Assembly (NCBI GenBank): GCA_019155185.1
Contig: CM032802.1
Location: forward strand, 7,106,501 to 7,170,500
Length of the DNA stretch: 64,000 nt
Source: Beaufortia kweichowensis
Lineage: Eukaryota; Chordata; Actinopteri; Cypriniformes; Gastromyzontidae
Reading direction: 5' to 3'
The notes below the pieces were generated by a model. It ran no database searches. It saw only the letters and a list, made by a program, of their open reading frames with translations, and was not told the DNA's origin. Of the stretch, positions 50,556 to 61,843 are shown one piece after another. The position numbers and the translations under genes are program-made. The number at the start of each line of letters is the position of its first letter. Position 1 is the first letter of the stretch.

Positions 50556-52860
50556 GAGCTTTGCATCTCTGCCTTTGCTTGCCTGTCGACAAAAACACAT
50601 AAGCACATACCGATTTGAACTTTAGGCATTAACAAGTAATTGTAGGGCAGATAAACTGGGATCTCGGTTCAGTCTCTTAAGTTAAGGCCCCGTTCCTTTA
50701 AATTAAGGCCCAGATGCGTTAGCGTCTGAGTGACTTCATCAAGGTGATGTAAGTGTATATTAATTCACAATGAATTCAGGCTTAATATCAAGATGAGTCA
50801 CTAGCTTGCACTTACACACACACATTTAAATTGTCGTGGATGTTTAAATCCCCCAGTGTGTGGCATATAATAATAAAAGCACATTAGCACTCTTCCTCTT
50901 GCTTATATCTTTACCTGCTCTAGCATACATTGGTGTACCATCTCCTTCCTCTCTCTATTCATGCTGGGTGCCTGCAGTGTTTTTGTCTAAGCAGGACAAA
51001 GAACTGCTGAGGCTTTTGTGGGTTTCCTTTATTTTTTTGGGCCCGATTACCTTGCTACCCTTTTTTCCTCATCCAGTTCATCCACACCTCTTCTGACTTC
51101 TCCTATGAAAAGAGACATTACAGCATACTCTCTAGCTACTTGTCTATTTCTTTTCTCTCCCTCCGTTGTCCTCCTACACATCTGTTTCTCCTCTCTCCTG
51201 TCTCTATGTACCTCTGGTTCTCTCTGAAGTCTTCAGCCCCTGAGAGCCCGTTGGACCCTGAAAGCCCATGGAACCTTGAGTGAGTGCCAGCCCACCCCAA
51301 CACCACAAACCCCCCCTCGCACGGACCGGCCTGCTGCACTGCACGGTGGAACCTCTGAGCCTTTCTGAGCAGACATTTCAAAACATCTTAACAAACCAGC
51401 CACAGCACGCAGATCAAACGACCACAAATGCCATTTCAGAAGCTATAAAGGCCAAAGGGTCAAGACTCTTTATTGCTCCTCAGCGCTGAGGATTTGATTG
51501 GATGAGTGAAGAAACACTGGGTAGACTTTGGCAAGGCCAGCAGAGGAGTTTCAACAGGCAAGTGCTAAAAGAGCCCTGGAATCTGGAGGTATGAAATTGT
51601 GAAAAATCCAGTAAGAAATCCAGTGAGCTCTATTGGATTGAGAGTATTCATGTGACCTGTTCGGCAGCATGTCATCTCCTGCTGGTCCTTCTTTTCCCTT
51701 TACTGCGTGAATTAGACGAGTTTGTTTTGTTCTGTGTTTCAATGATAGTATTATGAGTGCATACAAAGGTGGCTTTTATTGTGAGTTACACCAATAGTGT
51801 CAATCTGTGTCTGGGTTTGAAAAGCATTATCATAAAAATGAAAGACCTAAGAAGAGAGACAACCTCTTGGTTTTGGATGAGTGGCCTCTGTGCTTCTAAA
51901 AGTTTTTGACGTTGTTTTGAGTTGTGAATCTGGTTTAGCACAGCTCTAGGCTTTGATTGTGAATAGAAGTCACAGAGGACTACATCTCCAGTTTATTTCT
52001 TTCTTTAAGGAGGTTGTTAAAGTGGAAACAAAGAAAAGCACAAAAGGAAGGAAAGAAAACAACGGTGGCCAAAAGAATTGGATGTGCTTATGACTACGAA
52101 CCGTCTACTTTTCTGTGAATGTTGATGATTTTTGATGTTTTAGGTTACTGATTTCTCATTATGCTTTTCACTTTTGCTCTTGATTGTGCCGTTGCTGCCA
52201 AATGGAAGAATTTTGTGGGGCTCTTAGCTGCTCCGCCTCTCTGTTACTGTTGTCTTACTGCAATTATCACAAATATTGTTATTATGGTTATTATTATTTC
52301 ATAGTTATCTCATGTTGGCAACTAAAAAGGCATGTTGTGCACTATGAACCTTTTTATGTCATAAACTATATATATATATAAAATATATATAAAAACATAT
52401 ATATATATTATGTATGCATATATATACATATTCAGTGTGTATATATATATATCAATGCAATGATTGTAATGTAATGTATGAATGTTCAGAAAATGTTATT
52501 TTTGTCAGTGAAGACAGAAGGGAGAGCTTGATGCACTTGGTTTTGGTTTTAACATAGATATTTTTCTAAAAGAATAAAAAATATATATTATATTAACAAT
52601 AACAGCTCACCTTTCCCTTAATATGAAAAGCATTGTCACTGCCTTTCATACAAAATGTGTAATATGTATGATGATTATAATCAAACTGTGGTGCATATAG
52701 TGATATATGTATATCACAGAATTGTGGAGGACATCCACTGCTTTTTGCTGTGCTTGAATTGTCAATATGTAATTGGTCCCACAGCACTTGTTCATCAACC
52801 CCTGTGGACAAAACACACTGGACATAAATATCTATGAATAAATAAATATGCTAAAGAAAA
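50556..52860 (+). other. fosb: fosb 3' untranslated region
   Basis: Long non-coding sequence follows the TGA. AATAAA hexamers occur at 52573-52578 and 52837-52842, and another at 54604-54609 could extend it further. Which is used cannot be decided here. Upstream open frames in this region (for example 50860-51227) are unconserved by inspection. Confidence 0.55.
52365..52455. repeat. (TA)n-rich microsatellite
   Basis: Several interrupted TA runs lie within the fosb 3' untranslated region just before the first strong poly(A) signal. They are low complexity and could form hairpins in the transcript. Confidence 0.9.
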
Positions 52861-55100
52861 AATAGAATATGAATTAAGTGTCTCAATGTATACTAGATGA
52901 CCACATGATATTCAACTGTGTTTATCAAGCAGTAGTGTTGTATTTTTTGGATTTATCCCGTCCAGTGTGTGCTGTCTGCCCCTTAATTTGTGCGTGTGTA
53001 CTATTCAGGGCTTGATGGACAACTTTCAACCAGCCCTAAAATATAAATGTTATGGACCTGATCAGAATATTATGCTTACCTACATCAAACACAGATGCAA
53101 GTATTCAAACACAGAAAAGATCCATTGTTCTTAATGGCTTCATGTGTAGTATTGTATGGAATGGAAAAGATCATATGTACAGTTCTTTAAAATGAGATGC
53201 CTTTTTTGCTACATTTATATGCAGAAGTGTGCCATTGTCTTGAATCTAGACCCATTTCATGGGTATACTGGGTCAGAGGTTCAAATAGGTTAAAGCAGAG
53301 ATGAACTGTGGGAAAACATATGCTCTGCCTGGTGGATAAAACGATGTACCAATTTAGCATTGAAAACTGATTTATGACATTTCGGTTACAGTATGGTGAG
53401 CTACAGTATCACAACATGTAATGAAAGTGATTTCATAGAGGGACATTATACTATATCAGAAAGCTCATTTAACTAACGTTGTGCTGTAAAACAGCTTTGT
53501 GATACAATATTACATTTATATTAATTCCAAATTTCCTTCAAAAGACTATATTGTTTGTAACAACAGTTTTATGTTGTTTTGTTTTTAGATGTTGGTGTTT
53601 TTGTTATTCTACGGCAAACATATTGTTACTGTATCTTTACTTATACGATCTGCCTCTGATAAGATAGCATAAAGAGATGTGAAGCGTTGGTTAAATGATA
53701 CAGTATCAGTGACTCTGTGGTCTTCCACTTTGCAAAACTCCTTGTAAGACTCAACCGCACAACCAAGGGAGACTATGTTCTAGCTATGATAATACTGGGT
53801 ATTTTCAAATTCACAGTGCTTTGAATTAAAATGCAATATATCAAATACTCCATGTAGCAAATCAACTAAATTGTAAGATTAATATTAATTCTGAATGCTA
53901 CAGTGTCACGATGAAGAATAGAGACATTTTGTTCTGTCTTTACAGTTTATCTTGTGTATGGTTATGCATTATGAGGTTGTAAAACGTCAGTGCCTCTCCT
54001 CTCAGTGGGCATAATTTGATTGATGAATTGTTTTACTTCCTAACGCACATTTGAAGATTGCCTTTGATATAAAAAGAGTGAATCATAGTCTAATGTCACA
54101 ACCACTTGTTTCAAACCATAAAAAGAGGGCTGAACTATGTCAGACACATTTTTGCCTTTTTGAGGGGAAATATCAAAGAATATTTTAAACTAAAAAATAT
54201 GGTGCTTTTTCAATACTTTTTGTCATTGTATATACTTGATTAAGAAAGCAGAAGAAATGACAGAAGTGTCTGGGAGTTTTGTGTCATGGGCTTAGGACAC
54301 TCATGGTTTATTTAGAGTGCTTTCCTTACCATGACTGATGGCCCTTGCTCTAAGTTCTCATATTGAACAGCATATTTAATTCATTTTGAGCAACTCTTGT
54401 GAATGATATAACCGCCGTTCTACATTCTTTAACTTTATGCTCTTTCTCCATTTCATTTCACTTTATGCTATATTTCTAGCCCTTTAATGAATGGAGAAGG
54501 ACATTTCATATTGTTACATAGACTGTGAAAAGTAGGTGTACTGTCCTATCTTAATATCTTTGTATGACGTCCGGTTTTTTTCTTGTAATGGAAATGTCTA
54601 CAAAATAAACATATTCACAAACATTTCCTGTCTTTCTAACCAAGCTTGTAAAGTCATTTTACGTCAACATCCTGGTGCGAATATAAAGTTGGGCTTCTTC
54701 ATACTTCTCTGCCCAGCCTGACAAAGAACCCAATAGGACCTCTTACAAAAGATGCGTCATGTTTTAATGGGTCTATTAATAAGATTTTACTGCACTCTAG
54801 TGGATAGAGTAGACATAGCATGCTATGTTATACAGTCATTCTGAAAGTATTTCTCTAATCTTTACATTGAATACAACCAATTAAAACATATGTTCCCTAT
54901 CATCCTAGCTTCTCTTTTTGACCCTCTTTTTAACTGCTTATATGATGACGGGTGATGGCAAAAGTGTCTTTTACTCTACGTCAAAAACATTTTGAACTTG
55001 GAAAATTCCATTTACAAACTGTTATGGTTCTACTGATTACACACAAATTGACCCATTGAGTCGACGTGGAACAAATGTTAAAAAGAAAGACGTGTTTTGG
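52861..55100. other. AT-rich interval between fosb and the C19orf47 homologue
   Basis: No coding exon was found. A poly(A) hexamer at 54604-54609 leaves open that a long fosb 3' UTR form extends through about 54.6 kb. The remainder is AT-rich with no clear repeats. Confidence 0.5.
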
Positions 55101-55109
55101 AGCCAGTGT

Positions 55110-55225
55110 ACACCATGGAGGTCTTCGGTAAGCTTCGGAATATTCCGGTAAGTCGATTTGTTCCGAACATTGAGGGGATGTTACGTCACAACATTTCCGC
55201 AGCGCGTCGGTTTTTCCCTGGGAAG
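55110..55225 (+). promoter_or_regulatory. Promoter of the C19orf47 homologue
   Basis: Immediately upstream of the start codon lie CGGAATATTCCGG-type ETS-like sites (about 55135-55147) and a CRE-like TTACGTCA at 55181-55188, within a locally CpG-rich, TATA-less stretch. This fits a housekeeping promoter with a very short 5' leader. Confidence 0.5.
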
Positions 55226-58200
55226 ATGGCGACCGTCACAACAGGTTAGTGAAAGACAAGAGCCTCGTTTGTGGAATATGGTCACTCTACACGTCTAAAT
55301 AGCCGCTTACATCAGCGTTCAGCTCCCAGTCATGGGTAGTTTGTGGGTAAATGTTTAGTGTGGGTTTAGGTTTGGTCTAAACAAGGCGGTTAAGTACAAT
55401 ACTCTCATATGTGTGTGTGTGTTCAATGAAACGGGCCCCGCTCTGTATTTCCATTGTCTTTATATTAGGCATCATTTGAGTCATTTATGTCCTGCAGATT
55501 TTGTCTTGTACAGCAAATTAGAAACACAGTGAATATGTTTTTCCTGTTTTTTCATTTGATTTTTCTAGTATTTTTATTGACTGTACTCACTTTTTCGCCT
55601 TGAGGGGAATGGGTGGAACATTTGGGCTTGTTACATGTAAACTGACAAGTTGGTTACGTAATAATTTGTGTTTTTAGGCTTATCTCTAACTACTAATTTT
55701 ACTAATTATTCTTCCAGTCATTATTCTAATTAATAAAATATTACTTGGGGTATGTAAACCTAATGTACTAATTAGTAAACATTAAGCACATGAATCCTAC
55801 ATAGAAATAAAACTTTACACTCTTAGAACTTGTTTTATTTTTTCCAATTGCGTTCTTGATACTATATACTAAGTCAATATCTTGAAAGTGATTCTGAACA
55901 GAATTCAGTTACTGAAACAGGACTCAAACTTAAAGCTTTAAAAATAACATCCAGCTGCTATGGCTGGCCATGTGTTCTCTCTTTGTCATGCATGTCAGGC
56001 TGTATATTTGACCCTGTCTGTGAAAACCAGGCGAAAGTGCCAAAATCAAATTATGAAATAACAAGCATCAAAGTTGGGTTTCACTCATAAATATTACAAT
56101 GATTTTAATCTTTGATATGTCATTTATCAATATTAATCAATATTAAAGTTATCAAGGTTATATTTTTACAGAATGCCCTTTACATTATGTAGGATGGTTT
56201 TATATAGAAAGCAGTAAATCACAAAAAGTTACTTTAGCTGATTTTTCACAGGCAGGGTCATATATGCTGTTGACCTCTATACTATAATAAGTTTAACATT
56301 TCTAATAGCTTTAGTGTTACAGGCATTTTGTAACAAAAGCACACATTTCTCTTCTCACACTTCACATTAAACACATATTTTAATCCTATAGCCACCTCAG
56401 AATGGATCCAGTTTTTCAAGGATGCTGGGATCCCTCCCGGACTGGCGGTCAACTATGCTGTGTCATTTGTTGATAACAGGTAAATCATCTTTCTATGATG
56501 TTTGTTTTAAATGGGCTATTCAGCACAGGACTGATTATGGCCTTTATGTGCTTTTTTGCTTTATGTTTTTCACTATTTTAGACAGATTTTGTATATAATA
56601 TGTGAACAAACAACAGTCTGTTTATGCTGTCGTTTAGAATATGTTTGTTGTAAAAGTAATATAAATTGCTTATTTTGTTGTGCAGGATCCAGAAAAACAT
56701 GCTTATGGACCTCAGTAAAGAAATAATGATGGACTTGGGTATCACAGTCATCGGGGATATCATAGCTATTCTTAAACATGCCAAACATGTGTACAGACAG
56801 GTGAGCCTAAATTATCAAATTTGAGTTTTGACTTGAAATGTTTCATTAAACCAGTTTATCAGCAAGGCATTAATCAGATTATATTTATTTTCTCCTGCTT
56901 ATTTCTGTACCAATATTTACTTGGCAAGCTTATGAGTAAATAATAAACAATATGCATTAAACAATAATTTATTAGTTGAAGCAATGTTTCATATCATCTG
57001 GTCTCTAGATATTGGTATTGGCTTCTTTGTCTGTTTTATTTATTGCCAAGCATTGATATTCATAAGCGTTGGCATTCATATCCAGACTTTTTTTTTTTTA
57101 TTTGCTTAGATGCTCTACCAAAACTCCGACAGGAGAGAGTAGAAAAGGTTATACTATTAAAATGTATAATACCACCTTGGTGGCATTCATTGGTTGCATT
57201 TTATTTTGGTGTCTTTTGTCATTTTGGTACCGAGTAAAATTAAGTAACTGTAGGATTAGGGTTTGATGTGGTTCAGAGTTGGTTACATGCATTTATATAT
57301 GTAACATAACAGAGAGACTATAAAATAGTGTTATCTATTTATATCACTTGACTCGTCATCACTCCTGATTTTGAGCAACACAGCTCTTCATCAATGTTAA
57401 TTTATCCTAAATATGAACCTACTGCCTTTACATGCAGGATATGTGTAAAATGACAACTGAAGCCATTTCCTCTGGACAGACCAGTGTACAGGCTGAACTG
57501 AGACGTACTGCTAACACTCGTAAGTGTTTCACATTATGTTTTCAACAAACATACTTAAAGTAGTGTTAAAAGCAAAAATCTAAAGTTTTCCTGCTGCTCT
57601 TCAACTGGTTGCTCATAGAGGAAGTGATTTATCTTTGTCTGCTGAAGCTGTAGATCTTACAATGTTCATATTCGTCTGACAGCTGCCACACGCATGATTG
57701 CCAATGCTTTGAGCCGGGACTCCCCACCAAGCACGCCTGCTCGGCGTCCTGATAGCCGATTATCAGTGACTGTTTCCAACACCAGTGCTAAGACAGGTAC
57801 ATGTGATTAGATTGTTTGGCAGCTATGTAGTGACGTCAAAGTTTGTATAAATGTGTGTTTAAATGGACTTTTTATTCTTTGACCAGTCAAATTATTAGTA
57901 TATTTGTACATAGTTACTAATGACCAGGTGGCAAAGATGAATACAAAGCATTCAGTGTCTCTCTACCCTATTACAGTGCCCAGCCAACCAGCAGAAGAAA
58001 ATGGCTTGCAAGTGAAACGCCGGCGGGTCACTAAAGAAATGGAGGGGAAATACATCATTAACATGCCAAAAGGTACAACGGCTCGAACCCGACGCATCCT
58101 GGCACAACAGGCCAAGAAAGGTGCCCTGAGATTGTGTATTTGCTGTTCATATGAAACTGCTGTGGGAAATGGCTAAACCTATGTGTAACTTGCTGTCCCC

Positions 58201-58924
58201 TTTATTGCCACAGCCAAAGTTCTAAAGCGTACTTCAGTGTTTGACAGACTTGGGGCTGAATCGAAGGCAGACACCACTACATCCAGTAAGGTAAGTTGTT
58301 GTGTTAAGGTAAAAATAACACCACAAACACATGTGAGAATTGTTTAAATGCATGTATTAGGGTCAGGGTTGTAAAAGTCTCTTCTCTGCCCTGTAGCAAC
58401 CGACAGGGGTGTTTAGTCGACTGGGCAAAGCAGAGGAAGACGAAGAGGTTATTAGGAAGACTGGAGATGATGCTGAATGCCTGGAGGATGATGAGAGTGA
58501 CGGTGAGGGCTCAGTACTGCAGTACGCCGGCGTTCTAAAACGACCCCCACCTACATCCAAAAAAGAGACTGTGACCCCCAAAAGAAAAACCCTCACTCTG
58601 CGTCGGCTAGGTGCCAAGTACAAACTTCCCCCATCTGAAGCAACACCGCCTATCTCGTCTACCTCCACCAGCCAGGAAGGGACACCCAAACTGGGTATAC
58701 TGCAGAGACTTGGCAAGGCTCCCTCAGTCAACCCTACCTCCACAACCCCTCTCGTAAGTCAGTCCGCAGAAACCCAGGACAGTCGAGTCACAAGTAGCAA
58801 AAGCAAAGCCAGCTTCACTTTGGCCAGCCCTAAGGTCAGCAGTAGCACAGGTGACTGTCATGGGGCTCAGATGGACGTTGGGGCAGTCAGTGTGTTCAAG
58901 AGACTAGGTGCCAGGAAAACCTAA
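55226..58924 (+). CDS. c19orf47: SAM-domain protein, homologue of human C19orf47
   Basis: Eight exons (55226-55244, 56392-56479, 56686-56800, 57438-57519, 57683-57796, 57977-58120, 58214-58290, 58397-58924) give 388 aa with consistent phases. The N-terminal 80 residues form a SAM-like domain (TSEWIQFFKDAGIPPGLAVN, IGDIIAILKHAK). A conserved basic segment follows (VKRRRVTKEMEGKYIINMPK, about 146-170), then TSVFDRLGAESKADTTTSSK. Short repeats of the form VFSRLG, ILQRLG and VFKRLG are spread to the C terminus (ending VFKRLGARKT). SAM domains mediate protein-protein or RNA contacts; the cellular role is not established to my knowledge. The FxRLG repeats look like linear docking motifs, which is inference. 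A nuclear location is suggested by the KRRR segment. Confidence 0.93.
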
Positions 58925-61060
58925 TGCATAAAAAAAGGAAAAAGGGCACCCTTTTTAATCCCATTTACCCTCTTATGTCCTGCTCTCAAAACCCTGAGTT
59001 TCCGTTTAAGAGTGTAGATGGATTTGGAAGTTTGTATGCTATACCTCATGTGGTATTCTGGTTAAGATGTTTGGGGACAGCTGCAATGCCAGTTATTGCA
59101 GTGTGGAATGATACTAAAAGCTGTCTAACTATTGTTATCATGTTTGTTTATAGGAAGCATTTTCTATCCCAGTGGTTCTTAAATCATGCCGTGATGACCC
59201 ACAACACTGCATATTTTGTACATCTTCCTTAATTCATATCATGAGACTGTTAGCTGAGAGATCCATGAATTGTACTGAGTGTGTCATATAAGGCAGATAT
59301 ATAAAATGTGCGTGGGTCCCCAAGGCTGGAGTTTAGATTCGCTGTTCATTCCTTTCTCCTACTTTTATACCTACTCACATGCTCTCGTGAGCATTTTTAA
59401 ACATTTAAAATGGGGGGTTTGTAATGCAGATTTTATAATGCATGGCGCCAAGCATCAGATGTTAACTTTCACTACCGTAGCCAAAAAGTGAATGAAAGCA
59501 TGTTTACTACAAGACCTCAGCTTACAGATTCCTCGATGAGTTGATCCAGTAAGCCCCTGTTCAGCCATTCTCTTACCTCCCTGTTTTTAACTGATCTTTA
59601 TAATCAAAAGCAAGCTTGAAAATGCATGTGTAAGCATTTCCATTAATGCGCCTTATGACCTTAACTGTTACTTTGCTGAAGACACAAAATCACTCCAATT
59701 ACAATCTCAGACGGTCAGCTTGTTTATAAATCTCTGCAATGGAATTTTCTCATTTAAAATTCCAGCCAGTGTAGCTTACTGATGTGTTACATGGACAAGC
59801 AGAGCAGAAAAAACATTAGGAATAACATGCTGTTGCCAAGCAACACACGTGGAGGTGGACACTTGTGTATTTTTATTGTGTAGGTTTTCACCCCCTTGTA
59901 CTGTGTTCAATACAGCAACCATTAATCATCATGTTGCAAAGGAATTCACCTTTGTTTTGTATTATGTGTTCCTTTTTTAGTTTATAATATTTTATTTTGA
60001 GACATCTCAAAAGCAGAACTTTCTTACATTGTACAGATTTAAGAAAATACCAGAAGGAAAATGTTTTATCTTGGTAAGTTTATAAAATATTTGTGATGAT
60101 TATTTGTTTTGGGAATGAATTTGAATATGAAAAGATAAAACAAACATCTGAAATTGTTTTTTCACAACCTAATTACCTGTTTTTTTTTTAACTTTTATAT
60201 GAATTGTACTGTCTTCACTGTCTTAACATATTTTACTTGCCTGCTAGGTCTTGGCAGTCTTTATAGTATAGTAATAATTCTGGTGTTTGTTTCAAATGCC
60301 ATAAAACACCTTCAGAATATGTCAAAGTACACATTGCTGGAGGAACCGGAAGAAAGTATCACTAACTGCATGCATTTAAAAGCAGTTAAGCAGTGTTTTT
60401 AGTGTAAATCCGCTTTAGTATCATTCATCCTATATGCAACAGCTTTAATATCAGATATCCTGCAATTTTACATTTGGATTACAATTACTTTAAATTTCAT
60501 CCGTAACCTTAAAATTATTAAATTAGTAGGTCCTCGAGAGATATGCTTGACGTTACAGGTTTTTTAAAGTAAATGACTGATGTGCTCGATCTGTTAAAAG
60601 AGAGCTCCATCATTCTTTAGCCCCTGCTAATCAGTGTTTCTATTCACACTGTTTTTATTAATTTATCCTAGATATGTAACCACGTTGCAATTCATCATTT
60701 ACTGCAACAAAAGATTTGTGTTAATTTAGATGTTTAGTAGAGGAAACAAGATACATGCAGCTTTTATGTTCATGAACTTCGGCAGAGACCCGCCTACCCA
60801 TCGTCAAACAAATATAAAGCTTCAGTAGACTCTGGGATTTTGTCGAAATTATTCGTTCACGTAACCAGGGAGAGAATTTCCACTAAGCATGCATGTTTAC
60901 TAGGTTTCTTTTTTTGCCCAGTGTTGCAGCGGCTGCAGTGTGATTTTAATAATCATGAGGTTGTAAACATGAGCTGCTTTTGCATTTTTCATTCACGTGT
61001 GTTTGGTTTAGAGATTCACTCCTCTTTAATGTAATCGTGATCCAGCAGCGGCATCACCTC
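58925..61060 (+). other. 3' region of the C19orf47 homologue and intergenic DNA
   Basis: Non-coding and AT-rich. No canonical AATAAA hexamer was noticed close to the stop. A variant ATTAAA occurs at about 60517-60522. The boundary between transcript tail and intergenic DNA cannot be placed. Composition rises in GC from about 61050, at the ttc9b promoter. Confidence 0.45.
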
Positions 61061-61377
61061 ACGATTAATACCTTCCCATAATGCATCGCGTCAAGGCTCG
61101 CTGGCGCTGTCTGTGGTGCTGAAGCTGCTCTCGCCGGCGGCAAGAGACACAGCAAAGGAAATCTGAGCCTGCGTCCAGCATCACCTCCGTGCAAAGGCGT
61201 TACTCGATGCCTTAAATCGAGGTAAAATCGGCAAACCTGCCTTGTCATTTAAATCTGTCTCAGCTATAGTTGTTTCTTTTCTTTGTTCCTTTTAAAGGTG
61301 GAGAGTCATTAAGTGGTTTGGTTATTAAGGGTAGTATCTAGTTGTGTTTTTCGGCTCCCGTTTGGCTCGCATCCTTT
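61060..61377 (+). promoter_or_regulatory. ttc9b: ttc9b promoter and 5' untranslated region
   Basis: A CpG-enriched stretch (CGCTGGCGCTGTC, CTCGCCGGCGGC near 61098-61141) precedes the coding exon. A donor-like GAG followed by GTAAAA at about 61221 hints at an optional noncoding exon. No TATA box is evident. Confidence 0.45.
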
Positions 61378-61843
61378 ATGCACAGCACGCTGCTCGAGCC
61401 TTTAAAGAGAACACAGGCATCCGTGTCGGAACAGCATGGCTTCCTGCAGTCGTGCGCACTGAGCGAGATGGAAGCGAAGCAGCACTCGATCAAGAGCTTG
61501 AAGAGCTATCCGGAGGCTGGGGGCCGGAGTCTAGCGGCGGCTGCGGGCGGGGACGGAGGAGGTGGAGGGTACCGTGTCGGCGGCGCGGAGATGGAGATGG
61601 AGGCGAAAATACAGAAAGCGATCGACTTCAAACTGGAGGGTCACCGTTGCTACAAGGAGAAGAAATTCCGGGAAGCTATTGGGAAGTACCACAGGGCACT
61701 GCTGCAATTAAAAGGGATCCATGTCGTCGACGGGACCACCGGATCCGAGGTGAACCTTCTGAACCAAGCGGCGGCCAAGCTGACGGAAGAGCAGCGGAGA
61801 GCCGTGGAGAGCACCGAGATTGAGTGCTACGACAGCCTGACAG
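61378..61843 (+). CDS. ttc9b: Tetratricopeptide repeat protein 9B, exon 1 (partial)
   Basis: Only the first coding exon lies in the window; it ends at a GTACGA donor after DSLTG, and the gene continues beyond 64000. The conserved part starts with IQKAIDFKLEGHRCYKEKKF and REAIGKYHRALLQLK, the first tetratricopeptide repeat, then LTEEQRRAVESTEIECYDSL. The phrases RCYxEKKF, HRALLQLK and VESTEIECYDSL fit TTC9B better than TTC9A. The preceding glycine/alanine-rich leader is poorly conserved. Two starts are possible: 61378 (first ATG, poor context) or 61468 (strong GAG-ATG-G context, MEAKQHSIKSL). TTC9 proteins are small TPR proteins, probably chaperone or cochaperone partners. No second exon was found in the remaining 2.1 kb. 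Confidence 0.85.

Noticed and set aside
53276..53290. GGTTCAAAT-like tRNA B-box
   Set aside because: No matching A-box or cloverleaf could be laid out around it.
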